15,382 nucleotides of DNA from Ruminococcaceae bacterium UBA1244 (GTDB lineage: Bacteria > Bacillota > Clostridia > Oscillospirales > Acutalibacteraceae). Made by a program: the position numbers and the translations under genes. This document shows positions 7,280 through 13,716 of the stretch, piece after piece. The notes under the pieces are model-generated. The model searched no databases. It was not told where the DNA came from and saw nothing but the letters and a program-made list of their open reading frames with translations. Position 1 is the first letter of the stretch. Each line of letters opens with the position of its first letter. The stretch is from NCBI GenBank assembly GCA_002308635.1, contig DBWG01000128.1, forward strand, positions 1,500 to 16,881. The letters run 5' to 3'.

Positions 7280-7300
7280 TCCCCTGCTTCCGGCAGGGGA
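7280..7300 (+). terminator. GC-rich hairpin after the first sortase gene
   Basis: TCCCCTGC and GCAGGGGA form an 8-base stem with the 5-base loop TTCCG, 25 bases after the stop codon. The sequence after it is AT-rich but lacks a U-tract, so it may be a partial terminator or an mRNA stabiliser or processing site. Confidence 0.4.
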
Positions 7301-7302
7301 AT

Positions 7303-7341
7303 AGAATAAGATCTCAGCATAAAAAGCGGAGGTCTTATTCT
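7303..7341 (+). other. Second long hairpin between the two sortase genes
   Basis: AGAATAAGATCT (7303-7314) pairs over all 12 positions with AGGTCTTATTCT (7330-7341), one pair being G-U. The loop is 15 bases. It begins 3 bases after the GC-rich hairpin and ends 41 bases before the next start codon. No U-tract follows, so a role in mRNA processing or attenuation is more likely than plain termination. Confidence 0.6.
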
Positions 7342-7382
7342 CATAATTACATGAAATTATAAAACGGGTCGGGTGAACCGCT

Positions 7383-8930
7383 ATGAAAAAACTAAAAACA
7401 GCCTTATTGATTATCCTTTCTTTCCTTACGGTGTGTTCTGTGCCGTCGTGCAGCTGTTCAGGAGACGGCAGTGAGGAAGAAAGCAGTGCGGAAGAAAATG
7501 CGTCTGTGGTTTCTGAGCTTTCAGAGGATATCTCTGAGGAAGAAGAATCAAAAAAAGATGAAAGCTCCAAGTCTAAGGTAAAGGAGACCTCAAAGCCCAA
7601 GGAGGTCAGCAAGGAGGAATCCAAAGGATCGAGCGGGCCGAGCTATCTGGAGCCTGATCTTGACAGCTCACGGGAGATACTTTCGGATTTTTCATCCTAT
7701 CTTTCGCAGAATCCTGATACTGTCGGATGGATCAATGTTCCATACACGGCAGTGAACTATGTTGTTGTCCAGTCGCCGGGCGATATGGTGAGAGTTGCAT
7801 ACAGCGAGGACCCGTATTATCTCTACCGTGATTTTTATGGAAACTACCTGTTCAGCGGTTCGATCTTCCTTGACTACCGCAGCAAGCTCGGTTCAAAAAA
7901 CCTGCTCCTTCACGGTCATTCTATGGCGGACGGAACAAAGTTTGCGGGTATCCTCTCATACAGCAGCCTTGATTTTTATAAATCGGCTCCGGTCATATCC
8001 TTTAATTCCCTCTATGAAAAAGCAAAATGGAAGATCATTGCCGTTATAAAAGTAAATACCGACAAATCTCAGGGCGATCCTTTCCACTATCTGAGAGGCA
8101 GCTTCAGCAGCAATTATGATTTTCTGAATTTTGTATATGAGCTGAGGATGAGGTCTATTATTGACTGTCCTGTTGACGTGAATGAAAACGATACGCTCAT
8201 CACGCTTTCTACCTGCGCCTATGATTTCAGCGGATTCCGTCAGGCGATAATCGCCAGAAAGGTCAGGGAGGGCGAGGATTCAAAGGTGGCTGTCAGCAAG
8301 GCAAGATATAACTCCAATCCGCTTTATCCTGATGTTTGGTACTGGTACAGAGGCGGTACGAAGCCGACTGTAACTTCTTTTCAGGATGCACTCAACAAGA
8401 AGCAGATAACGTGGTATGACGGCAAACAAAAGTGGTCGGCAAAGGACGACAAAAAGCTCAAAGAGGATGTCCAGAAAATGATGGACGGTGCCGAAAAGAA
8501 GATACGCGATACCTACAAGCCTGAGTATTATTCACAAGGTCAGATAGATAATATCAATAATATAATCAATATCTTTATGGAGGCAATCAGAGAAGCCAAG
8601 GATACCACCAGGATCAATGACCTGACCAAGCAGACCATAGCACTCATTGCGGATATCCCGCCTGATAACAAGGAAAAATATGAAGCTATAGTCAAGGCGA
8701 GATCAGAAGCCCTAACAGCCATCAAAAACGTGGTGAAAGGCAAAAAATACCGGCAGGCTCAGCAGGAAAAGGTCAATAAGCTGATAAGTGAATATACCGA
8801 AAAGATAAACGCTTCACAGGATCTTGATATGATCGCCGTTATGCGGAAGAATGCCGTAAGTCTTTTGGGCAAGATACAGACGGATGCACAGCTCAAAGAA
8901 AAAGAGAAGTCTTCCTCAAAGAAAACTTAG
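7383..8930 (+). CDS. Lipoprotein class B sortase with C-terminal three-helix modules
   Basis: A 515-residue exported protein paralogous to the preceding gene. Residues 1-22 are a signal peptide; VPSC at 20-23 is an acceptable lipobox (proline at -2 is unusual), making Cys23 the probable lipidated residue. A Ser/Glu/Lys-rich stalk (about 26-90) leads to the sortase domain (about 97-300) with NPDTVGWINVPYT, His179 in LHGHSM, Cys278 in TLSTC and Arg286, a complete catalytic set. Two three-helix modules follow (about 366-424 and 433-500). The domain and its flank TSFQDA...W-Y-D-G match the first sortase closely, so a tandem duplication with a changed anchor is likely. GGGTGA lies 6 bases before the ATG. 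The third cassette gene follows after 19 bases. No sorting-signal substrate is nearby. Confidence 0.87.
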   Translation: MKKLKTALLIILSFLTVCSVPSCSCSGDGSEEESSAEENASVVSELSEDISEEEESKKDESSKSKVKETSKPKEVSKEESKGSSGPSYLEPDLDSSREILSDFSSYLSQNPDTVGWINVPYTAVNYVVVQSPGDMVRVAYSEDPYYLYRDFYGNYLFSGSIFLDYRSKLGSKNLLLHGHSMADGTKFAGILSYSSLDFYKSAPVISFNSLYEKAKWKIIAVIKVNTDKSQGDPFHYLRGSFSSNYDFLNFVYELRMRSIIDCPVDVNENDTLITLSTCAYDFSGFRQAIIARKVREGEDSKVAVSKARYNSNPLYPDVWYWYRGGTKPTVTSFQDALNKKQITWYDGKQKWSAKDDKKLKEDVQKMMDGAEKKIRDTYKPEYYSQGQIDNINNIINIFMEAIREAKDTTRINDLTKQTIALIADIPPDNKEKYEAIVKARSEALTAIKNVVKGKKYRQAQQEKVNKLISEYTEKINASQDLDMIAVMRKNAVSLLGKIQTDAQLKEKEKSSSKKT

Positions 8931-8949
8931 CGTCAGCGGAGGAGCTTTT

Positions 8950-9570
8950 ATGAACTATGAGATAATATTTTATCATTCCGGAAAAACGGCTGAAACAGAA
9001 CGGCTGATCGAAAAGAACTTCGGTAACCTGAGACTGAAAAAAAGGACAACCGAAGCGGCTGTCAGACCGGAAGAGCTTGGAACGATGCTCGGACGGGCGC
9101 TGAAAAAAGCCGACATCGTTGTTATAATAGGAGGACTTGACGGCGGCGTACAAAGCACCGACATGATACTCTCGTCCATCCTCTCAGCAAAAGGCAGCGG
9201 TCTTAAATGTGAAAGACTGATAGACGACGATGACAACATAGCATATATGATCGGCGCAGGAAAGCAGAACATACTCGTATTTCCGGACGAAACAGAGGTC
9301 ATTGGCACGATGCTCGAAAAGCGCATCAATCAGAGACTGAAAACACAATATTCCCTGACGGAGGTCAGCGAGGATATCCCTTCGTTTGAAAGCGTAAAAA
9401 AAGACCTTGAAGACCAGCTTCAGGGTCAGGACAAAATGAGATCCGGATATGCTGAGGAATATGTCAGAAAAGAAAAAACAGAGCTGAAAAAGCTCAGGAT
9501 AATAATTGCCGGAGTTTCCGTTCTTGGTGCGGTGCTTGCGGCGGCGGGAATAATAATTCTTGCATTATAA
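8950..9570 (+). CDS. Tail-anchored protein with CinA/MoaB-like domain
   Basis: A 206-residue protein. Start taken at the ATG at 8950, 5 bases after GGAGGAG and 19 bases after the sortase stop. Residues 1-130 resemble the molybdopterin-binding fold of CinA and MoaB: ADIVVIIGGLDGG (54-66) with Asp71 fits the GGLGP...DD loop, and ILVFPDETE (108-116) fits the conserved LPG-type strand. Residues about 140-180 are charged and probably helical. Residues 182-206 form one membrane helix at the extreme C-terminus, so the protein is tail-anchored with the domain in the cytoplasm. The same domain is fused to the sortase two genes upstream. No molybdenum cofactor genes are nearby and the ligand is unknown. 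I know no named family for it. Confidence 0.75.
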   Translation: MNYEIIFYHSGKTAETERLIEKNFGNLRLKKRTTEAAVRPEELGTMLGRALKKADIVVIIGGLDGGVQSTDMILSSILSAKGSGLKCERLIDDDDNIAYMIGAGKQNILVFPDETEVIGTMLEKRINQRLKTQYSLTEVSEDIPSFESVKKDLEDQLQGQDKMRSGYAEEYVRKEKTELKKLRIIIAGVSVLGAVLAAAGIIILAL

Positions 9571-9573
9571 CAG

Positions 9574-9609
9574 AAGTGCGGTCCGACCGATAATGGTCAG
9601 ACCGCACTT
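9574..9609. terminator. Strong bidirectional hairpin between convergent genes
   Basis: AAGTGCGGTC pairs with GACCGCACTT (10 bases); after one C/A mismatch GACC pairs with GGTC, with loop GATAAT. It begins 3 bases after the stop of the tail-anchored protein gene and ends 14 bases before the stop of the leftward exported peptide gene. The position between convergent genes indicates termination for both, though neither side has a good U-tract. Confidence 0.65.
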
Positions 9610-9623
9610 TCTGCAGGATAATA

Positions 9624-9800
9624 TTATGAAGAGAACTTGTCTTCGGCGGATTCATCGTTCATATCGTCAGAAACTGAGGGATCATTTTCATAAGGAACAT
9701 AAGCCTTTACTTCAGCGAGTGCGGCAGAAACTGTAGAAGCTGTTATAACGGCTGATATCATTATTGCGGAAACCTTTTTTCTGAATTTGTTGTCTGTCAT
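9624..9800 (-). CDS. Small exported peptide of unknown function
   Basis: A 58-residue protein not matched to any family I know. The start is the ATG at 9800, 8 bases after AAAGGGGTG; an upstream in-frame GTG at 9809 lies inside that ribosome binding site and is unlikely. A basic N-terminus (NKFRKK), a hydrophobic stretch and SAALA then EVKAY make a standard signal peptide with cleavage near residue 26. The mature part would be about 32 residues, acidic and rich in Asp, Glu and Ser, with no cysteine. It stands alone between a hairpin and a leftward lipoprotein gene. A processed peptide signal or a small wall-associated protein is possible, but nothing in the sequence decides it. Confidence 0.6.
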   Translation of the reverse strand: MTDNKFRKKVSAIMISAVITASTVSAALAEVKAYVPYENDPSVSDDMNDESAEDKFSS

Positions 9801-9830
9801 ATTAAGCACCCCTTTGTATTTTATGATCTT

Positions 9831-9836
9831 ATTATA
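9831..9836 (-). promoter_or_regulatory. Consensus -10 upstream of the small exported peptide
   Basis: On the minus strand a perfect TATAAT (9836-9831) lies 30 bases before the predicted start. No convincing -35 hexamer is found at the right distance, so the promoter may be weak or need an activator. Confidence 0.35.
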
Positions 9837-9867
9837 AAATGCAGATATAAGAACAGTTTTAAAAGAT

Positions 9868-9915
9868 TATGAAATAAAAGAAAAGCTTACCTGAAAGATG
9901 TTCAAGGTAAGCTTT
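9868..9915 (-). terminator. Terminator of the lipocalin-like lipoprotein gene
   Basis: AAAGCTTACCT (9882-9892) pairs with AGGTAAGCTTT (9905-9915) over 11 bases; GAA/TTC adds three more pairs after a bulge. On the minus strand it starts 6 bases after the stop codon and is followed by TTTTCTTTTATTTC. A T-rich run on the plus strand means it could also stop rightward transcripts. Confidence 0.8.
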
Positions 9916-9921
9916 AGCTTT

Positions 9922-10350
9922 TTATCTTTTGAATATTACTTCTTCACGAAGAGAAACTTTTTTGCCGTTTTCGTCAACGGATTCTTTTTCGATGATCCTG
10001 ACGAGAGAACCGCCGTTATCACGCACCTCATAGTCCACGTCATAATTATCGTTTGATTTGTCTGTGATATTGAGCGTTACACTGTCATCGGTATATTCGT
10101 ATGTGAATTTCTGGTCTTTTTTGTTGCCGCCGATATATCCCGTGCCGGATTTTTTGAATGTAAGGGTTGCTTCCTTCATATAAGGGTCTTCATCGGAAGT
10201 GATGGTCTGAATAAGCTTTCCGTCCTTATATTCTTTCAGTTCCGAAAACGTCCATGTGCCGATGGGATTGAACCTGAAATCCGAACATCCGCTCATACAA
10301 AGGACGATCACAGAGAGCAAAACAAATCCAATAGCAACATATCTTTTCAT
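9922..10350 (-). CDS. Lipocalin-like lipoprotein of unknown function
   Basis: A 142-residue lipoprotein. A short basic start (MKRY), a hydrophobic core and the lipobox MSGC put the lipidated cysteine at residue 22, so it sits on the outer face of the membrane. The mature part begins with IGTWTFSELKEYKDGK and has alternating beta-type segments, with GTGYI, KFTYEYTDDSVTLNI and a C-terminal REEVIFKR strand. This pattern resembles small lipocalin-like barrels of Firmicutes and Bacteroidetes lipoproteins. A GGGGGT ribosome binding site precedes the ATG. It has its own promoter and terminator. A divergent XRE regulator gene shares the upstream region, so regulation by that protein is possible but not shown. 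Confidence 0.75.
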   Translation of the reverse strand: MKRYVAIGFVLLSVIVLCMSGCSDFRFNPIGTWTFSELKEYKDGKLIQTITSDEDPYMKEATLTFKKSGTGYIGGNKKDQKFTYEYTDDSVTLNITDKSNDNYDVDYEVRDNGGSLVRIIEKESVDENGKKVSLREEVIFKR

Positions 10351-10373
10351 TAAGATACCCCCGTTCCAATATT

Positions 10374-10402
10374 ATTTTATACTATTCCATTGTGAAAATC
10401 AA
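10374..10402 (-). promoter_or_regulatory. Predicted promoter of the lipocalin-like lipoprotein gene
   Basis: On the minus strand TTGATT (10402-10397), a 17-base spacer and TAAAAT (10379-10374) form a sigma-A-type promoter about 24 bases before the start codon. It diverges from the XRE gene promoter. Confidence 0.5.
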
Positions 10403-10447
10403 GACTTTTGAAATATAAGTTTTATTGGGCATATTATCAAAAATCTA

Positions 10448-10476
10448 TTGCACACGGATTTTTTATCTGGTAGAAT
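10448..10476 (+). promoter_or_regulatory. Predicted promoter of the XRE regulator gene
   Basis: TTGCAC (10448-10453), a 17-base spacer and TAGAAT (10471-10476) preceded by TGG, an extended -10, make a strong sigma-A promoter 35 bases before the start codon. Confidence 0.65.
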
Positions 10477-10510
10477 ATAACCAAACAAGATCAACGGAGG
10501 GTCGGTAATA

Positions 10511-11344
10511 ATGAGCGTTATAGGTGAGAATATCAAAAAGTACCGCACGGCAAAGGGCATCACTCAGGAACAGTTAGGACAGCTTGTCGGTGTCACTACA
10601 CAGGCGGTCTCAAAATGGGAAAGAGGAGGAACGCCTGATGCAGAGATACTTCCGAGCCTGTCTCAGGTACTTGAGGTGAGCATAGATGCACTTTTTGGAC
10701 GTGAAGAAAAGAGTATCGCCTCGTTCATAGCACGCAAGCTTTGTCAGCTTCCCGAAAAGGAGGCATTCAGATATGCGTTTGATATCTGCTGGGCAATAGA
10801 GATGGGACTGCTTCAGGATATCTCAGCGATGGACGACTTTTTTGGAATGTTTGTTGACCGCTCGGCGATAACTGCCGACAGCGACGGATATTTTGCAAAG
10901 ATCATCAGGGACGGAGGACTTTCAACGGTACGTCTTTCAAAAGATTTCCATCATTTCTTTCTGATGGTTGAGCCGGAAGAAAGCATAAAAGATAATATTG
11001 CCGATCCGGAAAGCATACGCAAGGTATTTGAGCTGTTTTCGGATAAAAGGATAATTAAGATAATTTTTTATATGTATTCCCGTCTTAATACGCCCATAGC
11101 AACATCACTCATCAGCAAGTGTACGGGAATCGAGATGTCAGAGGCAGACAAGTGCCTTGAGATACTCTGCGAAAACAGGCTTGCAACACGAAATGTCGTA
11201 GACACCGCCGACGGACAGATAAATACTTATATGTTCCATCAGGAAAGCTCGGTGATACCTCTGCTGTGTTATGCTGACGAGATCACCAAAAAAGTCACGA
11301 GAGATTTTATATGCACATTTGACCGTACAAAGCCGCTTTTGTAA
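10511..11344 (+). CDS. XRE-family transcriptional regulator with long C-terminal domain
   Basis: A 277-residue DNA-binding protein. Residues 6-63 are a helix-turn-helix of the Cro/CI type: ENIKKYRTAKGITQEQLGQL, then VTTQAVSKWERGGTPDAEIL and a closing helix ending in DALFG. Residues about 70-277 do not match a domain I can name. They are mostly helical and include HHFFLMVEPEESI and a late segment (about 180-250, LNTPIATSLISKCTGI) that looks like a winged helix, perhaps for sensing or dimerisation. GGAGGG lies 9 bases before the ATG. It lies between a divergent lipoprotein gene and a MutS-like gene that has its own promoter. The ligand and targets are unknown. Confidence 0.85.
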   Translation: MSVIGENIKKYRTAKGITQEQLGQLVGVTTQAVSKWERGGTPDAEILPSLSQVLEVSIDALFGREEKSIASFIARKLCQLPEKEAFRYAFDICWAIEMGLLQDISAMDDFFGMFVDRSAITADSDGYFAKIIRDGGLSTVRLSKDFHHFFLMVEPEESIKDNIADPESIRKVFELFSDKRIIKIIFYMYSRLNTPIATSLISKCTGIEMSEADKCLEILCENRLATRNVVDTADGQINTYMFHQESSVIPLLCYADEITKKVTRDFICTFDRTKPLL

Positions 11345-11350
11345 ACCGCC

Positions 11351-11395
11351 GGTTGAACTTTTGAGTGTATGGTTGAGAAACAATACTAAAGGTTG
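11351..11395. repeat. Three GGTTG direct repeats spaced exactly 20 bases
   Basis: GGTTGA at 11351, GGTTGA at 11371 and GGTTGC at 11391 lie in the same orientation, two helical turns apart, directly before the -35 of the MutS-like gene promoter. Phased short repeats in this place can be activator sites. The repeat unit is short, so chance is a real alternative. Confidence 0.35.
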
Positions 11396-11396
11396 C

Positions 11397-11425
11397 TTGT
11401 TATTTTTTGAATATTGGTTTACAAT
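11397..11425 (+). promoter_or_regulatory. Predicted promoter of the MutS-like gene
   Basis: TTGTTA (11397-11402), a 17-base spacer and TACAAT (11420-11425) form a sigma-A-type promoter 37 bases before the start codon, so the MutS-like gene need not be read from the XRE promoter. Confidence 0.6.
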
Positions 11426-11462
11426 ATAGACAGAACAAAAAATCTGAAAGGGGAACTTCAAA

Positions 11463-13106
11463 ATGGCAGATTTCAGTTTATTGTATCCTCAGGGTGTAAA
11501 GCCGGCAGGAAAAAAGCTCAGTGACGAGGCTATCAACGACCTTTCTATCGACCATATATGCGAGGAGCTTTCGGGCGAACCTTTTGAGCAGAATATAATA
11601 CGCAACATTATGACCAACATGGAAAAGGATCCGGAGGTCATCCGTTACCGCAGGGATATTTTTGACGACATATATCATTTTCCGGAGCTGAGAGAGAAGA
11701 TAAAGAGCCTTCTTGATGAGCTTGCCTATCTGAAGGATCTTGAAAAATCCGTAAAGGATGCCGCCGCCGCTCCGATCTGGCAGCTTGTTAACCGTCTTCA
11801 GGAGCTGGATATTTATGTAAACTGTATTTCCGGCATTAATGATGCGCTTTCAGGAAGTGCTATAAAGTCTGCGGGTCTCATAAAGCTCCAGAACTTTGTA
11901 AATTCCATCTACAACGAGAGCGGTTTTGAGTTCCTTCACGATGACGTAAAAGAGATGGTCGGAGAGATATCGCAGGTCAGGAGCATTTCACTCGGCGTGA
12001 ACCTTGACAACCGTCTCGTACCCTGTGAAGTGGGCATAGTTTCGCTCAACGACAAGCCGTTTGTAAGATCGGGCATACTTTCAAGATTTCTTGATTTTTC
12101 GAGCAAAAAAAGCGAGATACAGAGCGGTGCAAGCTTCCACGGCATGACAAAGATACACACTGTCGGAAAGGTCAGCGGTGACGATCCTCTGATGAGAGAC
12201 CTCAGCCGTGTTGTTTCCGAGATGCTTGGTTCTACAGTAAGACAGCTCAAAAGCAAGCTTTCAAGATATACGAATGTCAGCGGCTACAGCCTGACAAAAA
12301 TGATACCTGAGTTTATTTTCTACATCCGCTGGGCGGATTATATCGACAGGATAAAGCAGCTTGGCATCCCGATGTGCAAGCCGGAGATAGTTGACCCGTC
12401 TGAGCGCACACTTTTTGCAAAGGGGCTTTATAACTTCAAGCTTGCCATACAGTGCGAAAAGGGCAAGGGGAAGGCTGAGGATATCATCCGCAACGATTTT
12501 GAGTTCAGCAGTGAACACGGCATTTATATTATGACAGGCCCGAACAGAGGAGGAAAGACCACGCTCACACAGGCTGTCGGTCAGATATTCCTTTTTGCCC
12601 AGTGCGGAATTTATGTTCCGGCGGAAAGCGCTGTCATCAGTCCTGCGGACAGTATATATACTCACTTCCCGGCAGATGAAAACAAGACGATAAATCTCGG
12701 CAGACTTGGTGAGGAATCAAAGCGTATGAGCGAGATTTTTGCCGAAGCTACAAACGAGAGCATACTGCTGTTCAATGAGTCGCTTGCCACAACATCCTAT
12801 GCAGAGGGTCTTTATATCGCAAAGGACGTTGTAAAAGCCCTGCGCTATCTTGGTGCGAGAACGGTGTTTAATACTCACATGCACGACCTTGCGATGAATC
12901 TTGACGATGTAAACACGGTCATCAAAGGTGACATCAAAGTTGCCAGCCTTATAACCGGTATTCACGAAGGCAAGCGTTCCTACAAAATATACATTGCACC
13001 GCCTGAGGGTGTCAGCTACGCTCAGGATATCGCCAAAAAGTACGGCGTAACATTCAATCAGCTCATGTCAAGGATCGACAACGAGGACACACCCGCTTCT
13101 GAATAA
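11463..13106 (+). CDS. MutS-like ATPase lacking the mismatch-recognition domain
   Basis: A 547-residue protein with the MutS core and ABC-type ATPase domains but no N-terminal mismatch-binding domain, so shorter than the roughly 850 residues of MutS. Helical core about 1-340; ATPase about 345-530. Walker A is GPNRGGKT (359-366; MutS usually has GPNMGGKS). The Walker B region reads ILLFNES, with Glu439 kept but the preceding Asp replaced by Asn438. ATTSYAEG follows where MutS has GTSTYDG, and the switch-like NTHMHDL (470-476) is present. AAAGGGGA lies 8 bases before the ATG. The family occurs in Clostridia and is often annotated as mismatch repair, but without a recognition domain or a mutL neighbour that role is doubtful. 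Confidence 0.85.
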   Translation: MADFSLLYPQGVKPAGKKLSDEAINDLSIDHICEELSGEPFEQNIIRNIMTNMEKDPEVIRYRRDIFDDIYHFPELREKIKSLLDELAYLKDLEKSVKDAAAAPIWQLVNRLQELDIYVNCISGINDALSGSAIKSAGLIKLQNFVNSIYNESGFEFLHDDVKEMVGEISQVRSISLGVNLDNRLVPCEVGIVSLNDKPFVRSGILSRFLDFSSKKSEIQSGASFHGMTKIHTVGKVSGDDPLMRDLSRVVSEMLGSTVRQLKSKLSRYTNVSGYSLTKMIPEFIFYIRWADYIDRIKQLGIPMCKPEIVDPSERTLFAKGLYNFKLAIQCEKGKGKAEDIIRNDFEFSSEHGIYIMTGPNRGGKTTLTQAVGQIFLFAQCGIYVPAESAVISPADSIYTHFPADENKTINLGRLGEESKRMSEIFAEATNESILLFNESLATTSYAEGLYIAKDVVKALRYLGARTVFNTHMHDLAMNLDDVNTVIKGDIKVASLITGIHEGKRSYKIYIAPPEGVSYAQDIAKKYGVTFNQLMSRIDNEDTPASE

Positions 13107-13112
13107 TTCATT

Positions 13113-13146
13113 GTCAGGGGGACTTTTGCGGAAAAGTCCCCCCGAC
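13113..13146 (+). terminator. Strong hairpin terminator after the MutS-like gene
   Basis: GGGGGACTTTT (13117-13127) pairs fully with AAAAGTCCCCC (13132-13142), loop GCGG; after an A/C mismatch GTC pairs with GAC. It begins 6 bases after the stop codon. No U-tract follows, and its right arm belongs to a repeated sequence. Confidence 0.65.
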
Positions 13147-13246
13147 ACCCCCGAAAACGTTTATTTTAAGCTTCTTATGGGCGGCTGGTTAATTCTGATA
13201 TTTGCAGAACTTGTGAGAGAGTCTACCCGACACCCCCGAAAACGTT
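13135..13246. repeat. Two direct copies of a 27-base C-rich repeat
   Basis: The sequence AGTC-NN-CCCGACACC continuing to CCGAAAACGTT occurs at 13135-13161 and again at 13220-13246, identical except for the two N positions. The first copy carries the right arm of the terminator hairpin. Upstream of the second copy, TTTGCAGAA resembles the hairpin loop region TTTGCGGAA of the first, so the second looks like a decayed copy of the whole element. This fits a dispersed intergenic repeat of the genome. The rest of the 145-base gap holds nothing else I recognise. Confidence 0.75.
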
Positions 13247-13251
13247 GATAT

Positions 13252-13716
13252 CTATATTTTGTTATTCTCGCAGAGATAATTGTACAGACCCTCACAGCCC
13301 TTTAATATATCATTATATGCCCTGTCAAAATCTCTCGTGTACCACGGGTCTGAAACCGTTCCCTTTGAATCGGTGTAGTCCATGAGCATTGATATTTTGT
13401 TGTCGAAATCGTTTGTGACGATGCGCTTGATGTTCCGCATATTGTTGTTGTCCATCACGATGAGCATATCATAGTAGTAATAATCCTCGACAGTCATTTG
13501 CCTTGCGGTCTTGCCGTCACATCTCAGACCGTGTTCGAGCAGCTTCCTTCTTGCGGGAGGATAGACAGGATTGCCCAGCTCTTCTGTGGAGGTCGCAGCG
13601 GAGCGTATCTCAAAGCTGTTTTCTTTGTGATGCTTTTTTACTATATCCTTCATAATAAACTCAGCCATAGGACTGCGGCATATATTACCGTGGCAGACAA
13701 AGAGTATTTTTATCAT
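13252..13716 (-). CDS. Low-molecular-weight protein tyrosine phosphatase
   Basis: A 154-residue cytoplasmic phosphatase. The signature CHGNICRS gives the nucleophile Cys8 and Arg14 of the C-x5-R loop, and Asp123 in SDPWY is the general acid. The length is normal. Its ATG overlaps the TGA of the upstream LicD gene as ATGA, so translation is probably coupled; AAAGGGA also precedes it. Related phosphatases (Wzb/CpsB-type) dephosphorylate tyrosine kinases that control polysaccharide export, and the LicD and acyltransferase neighbours fit that role. The arsenate reductase relatives share the fold, but the DPWY motif favours phosphatase. Confidence 0.93.
   Translation of the reverse strand: MIKILFVCHGNICRSPMAEFIMKDIVKKHHKENSFEIRSAATSTEELGNPVYPPARRKLLEHGLRCDGKTARQMTVEDYYYYDMLIVMDNNNMRNIKRIVTNDFDNKISMLMDYTDSKGTVSDPWYTRDFDRAYNDILKGCEGLYNYLCENNKI

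Noticed and set aside
7232..7624. 130-codon leftward open frame
   Set aside because: It is the mirror of the Ser/Glu-rich coding sequence and intergenic region of the sortase genes; its Ser/Leu-rich translation is what such antisense frames give.
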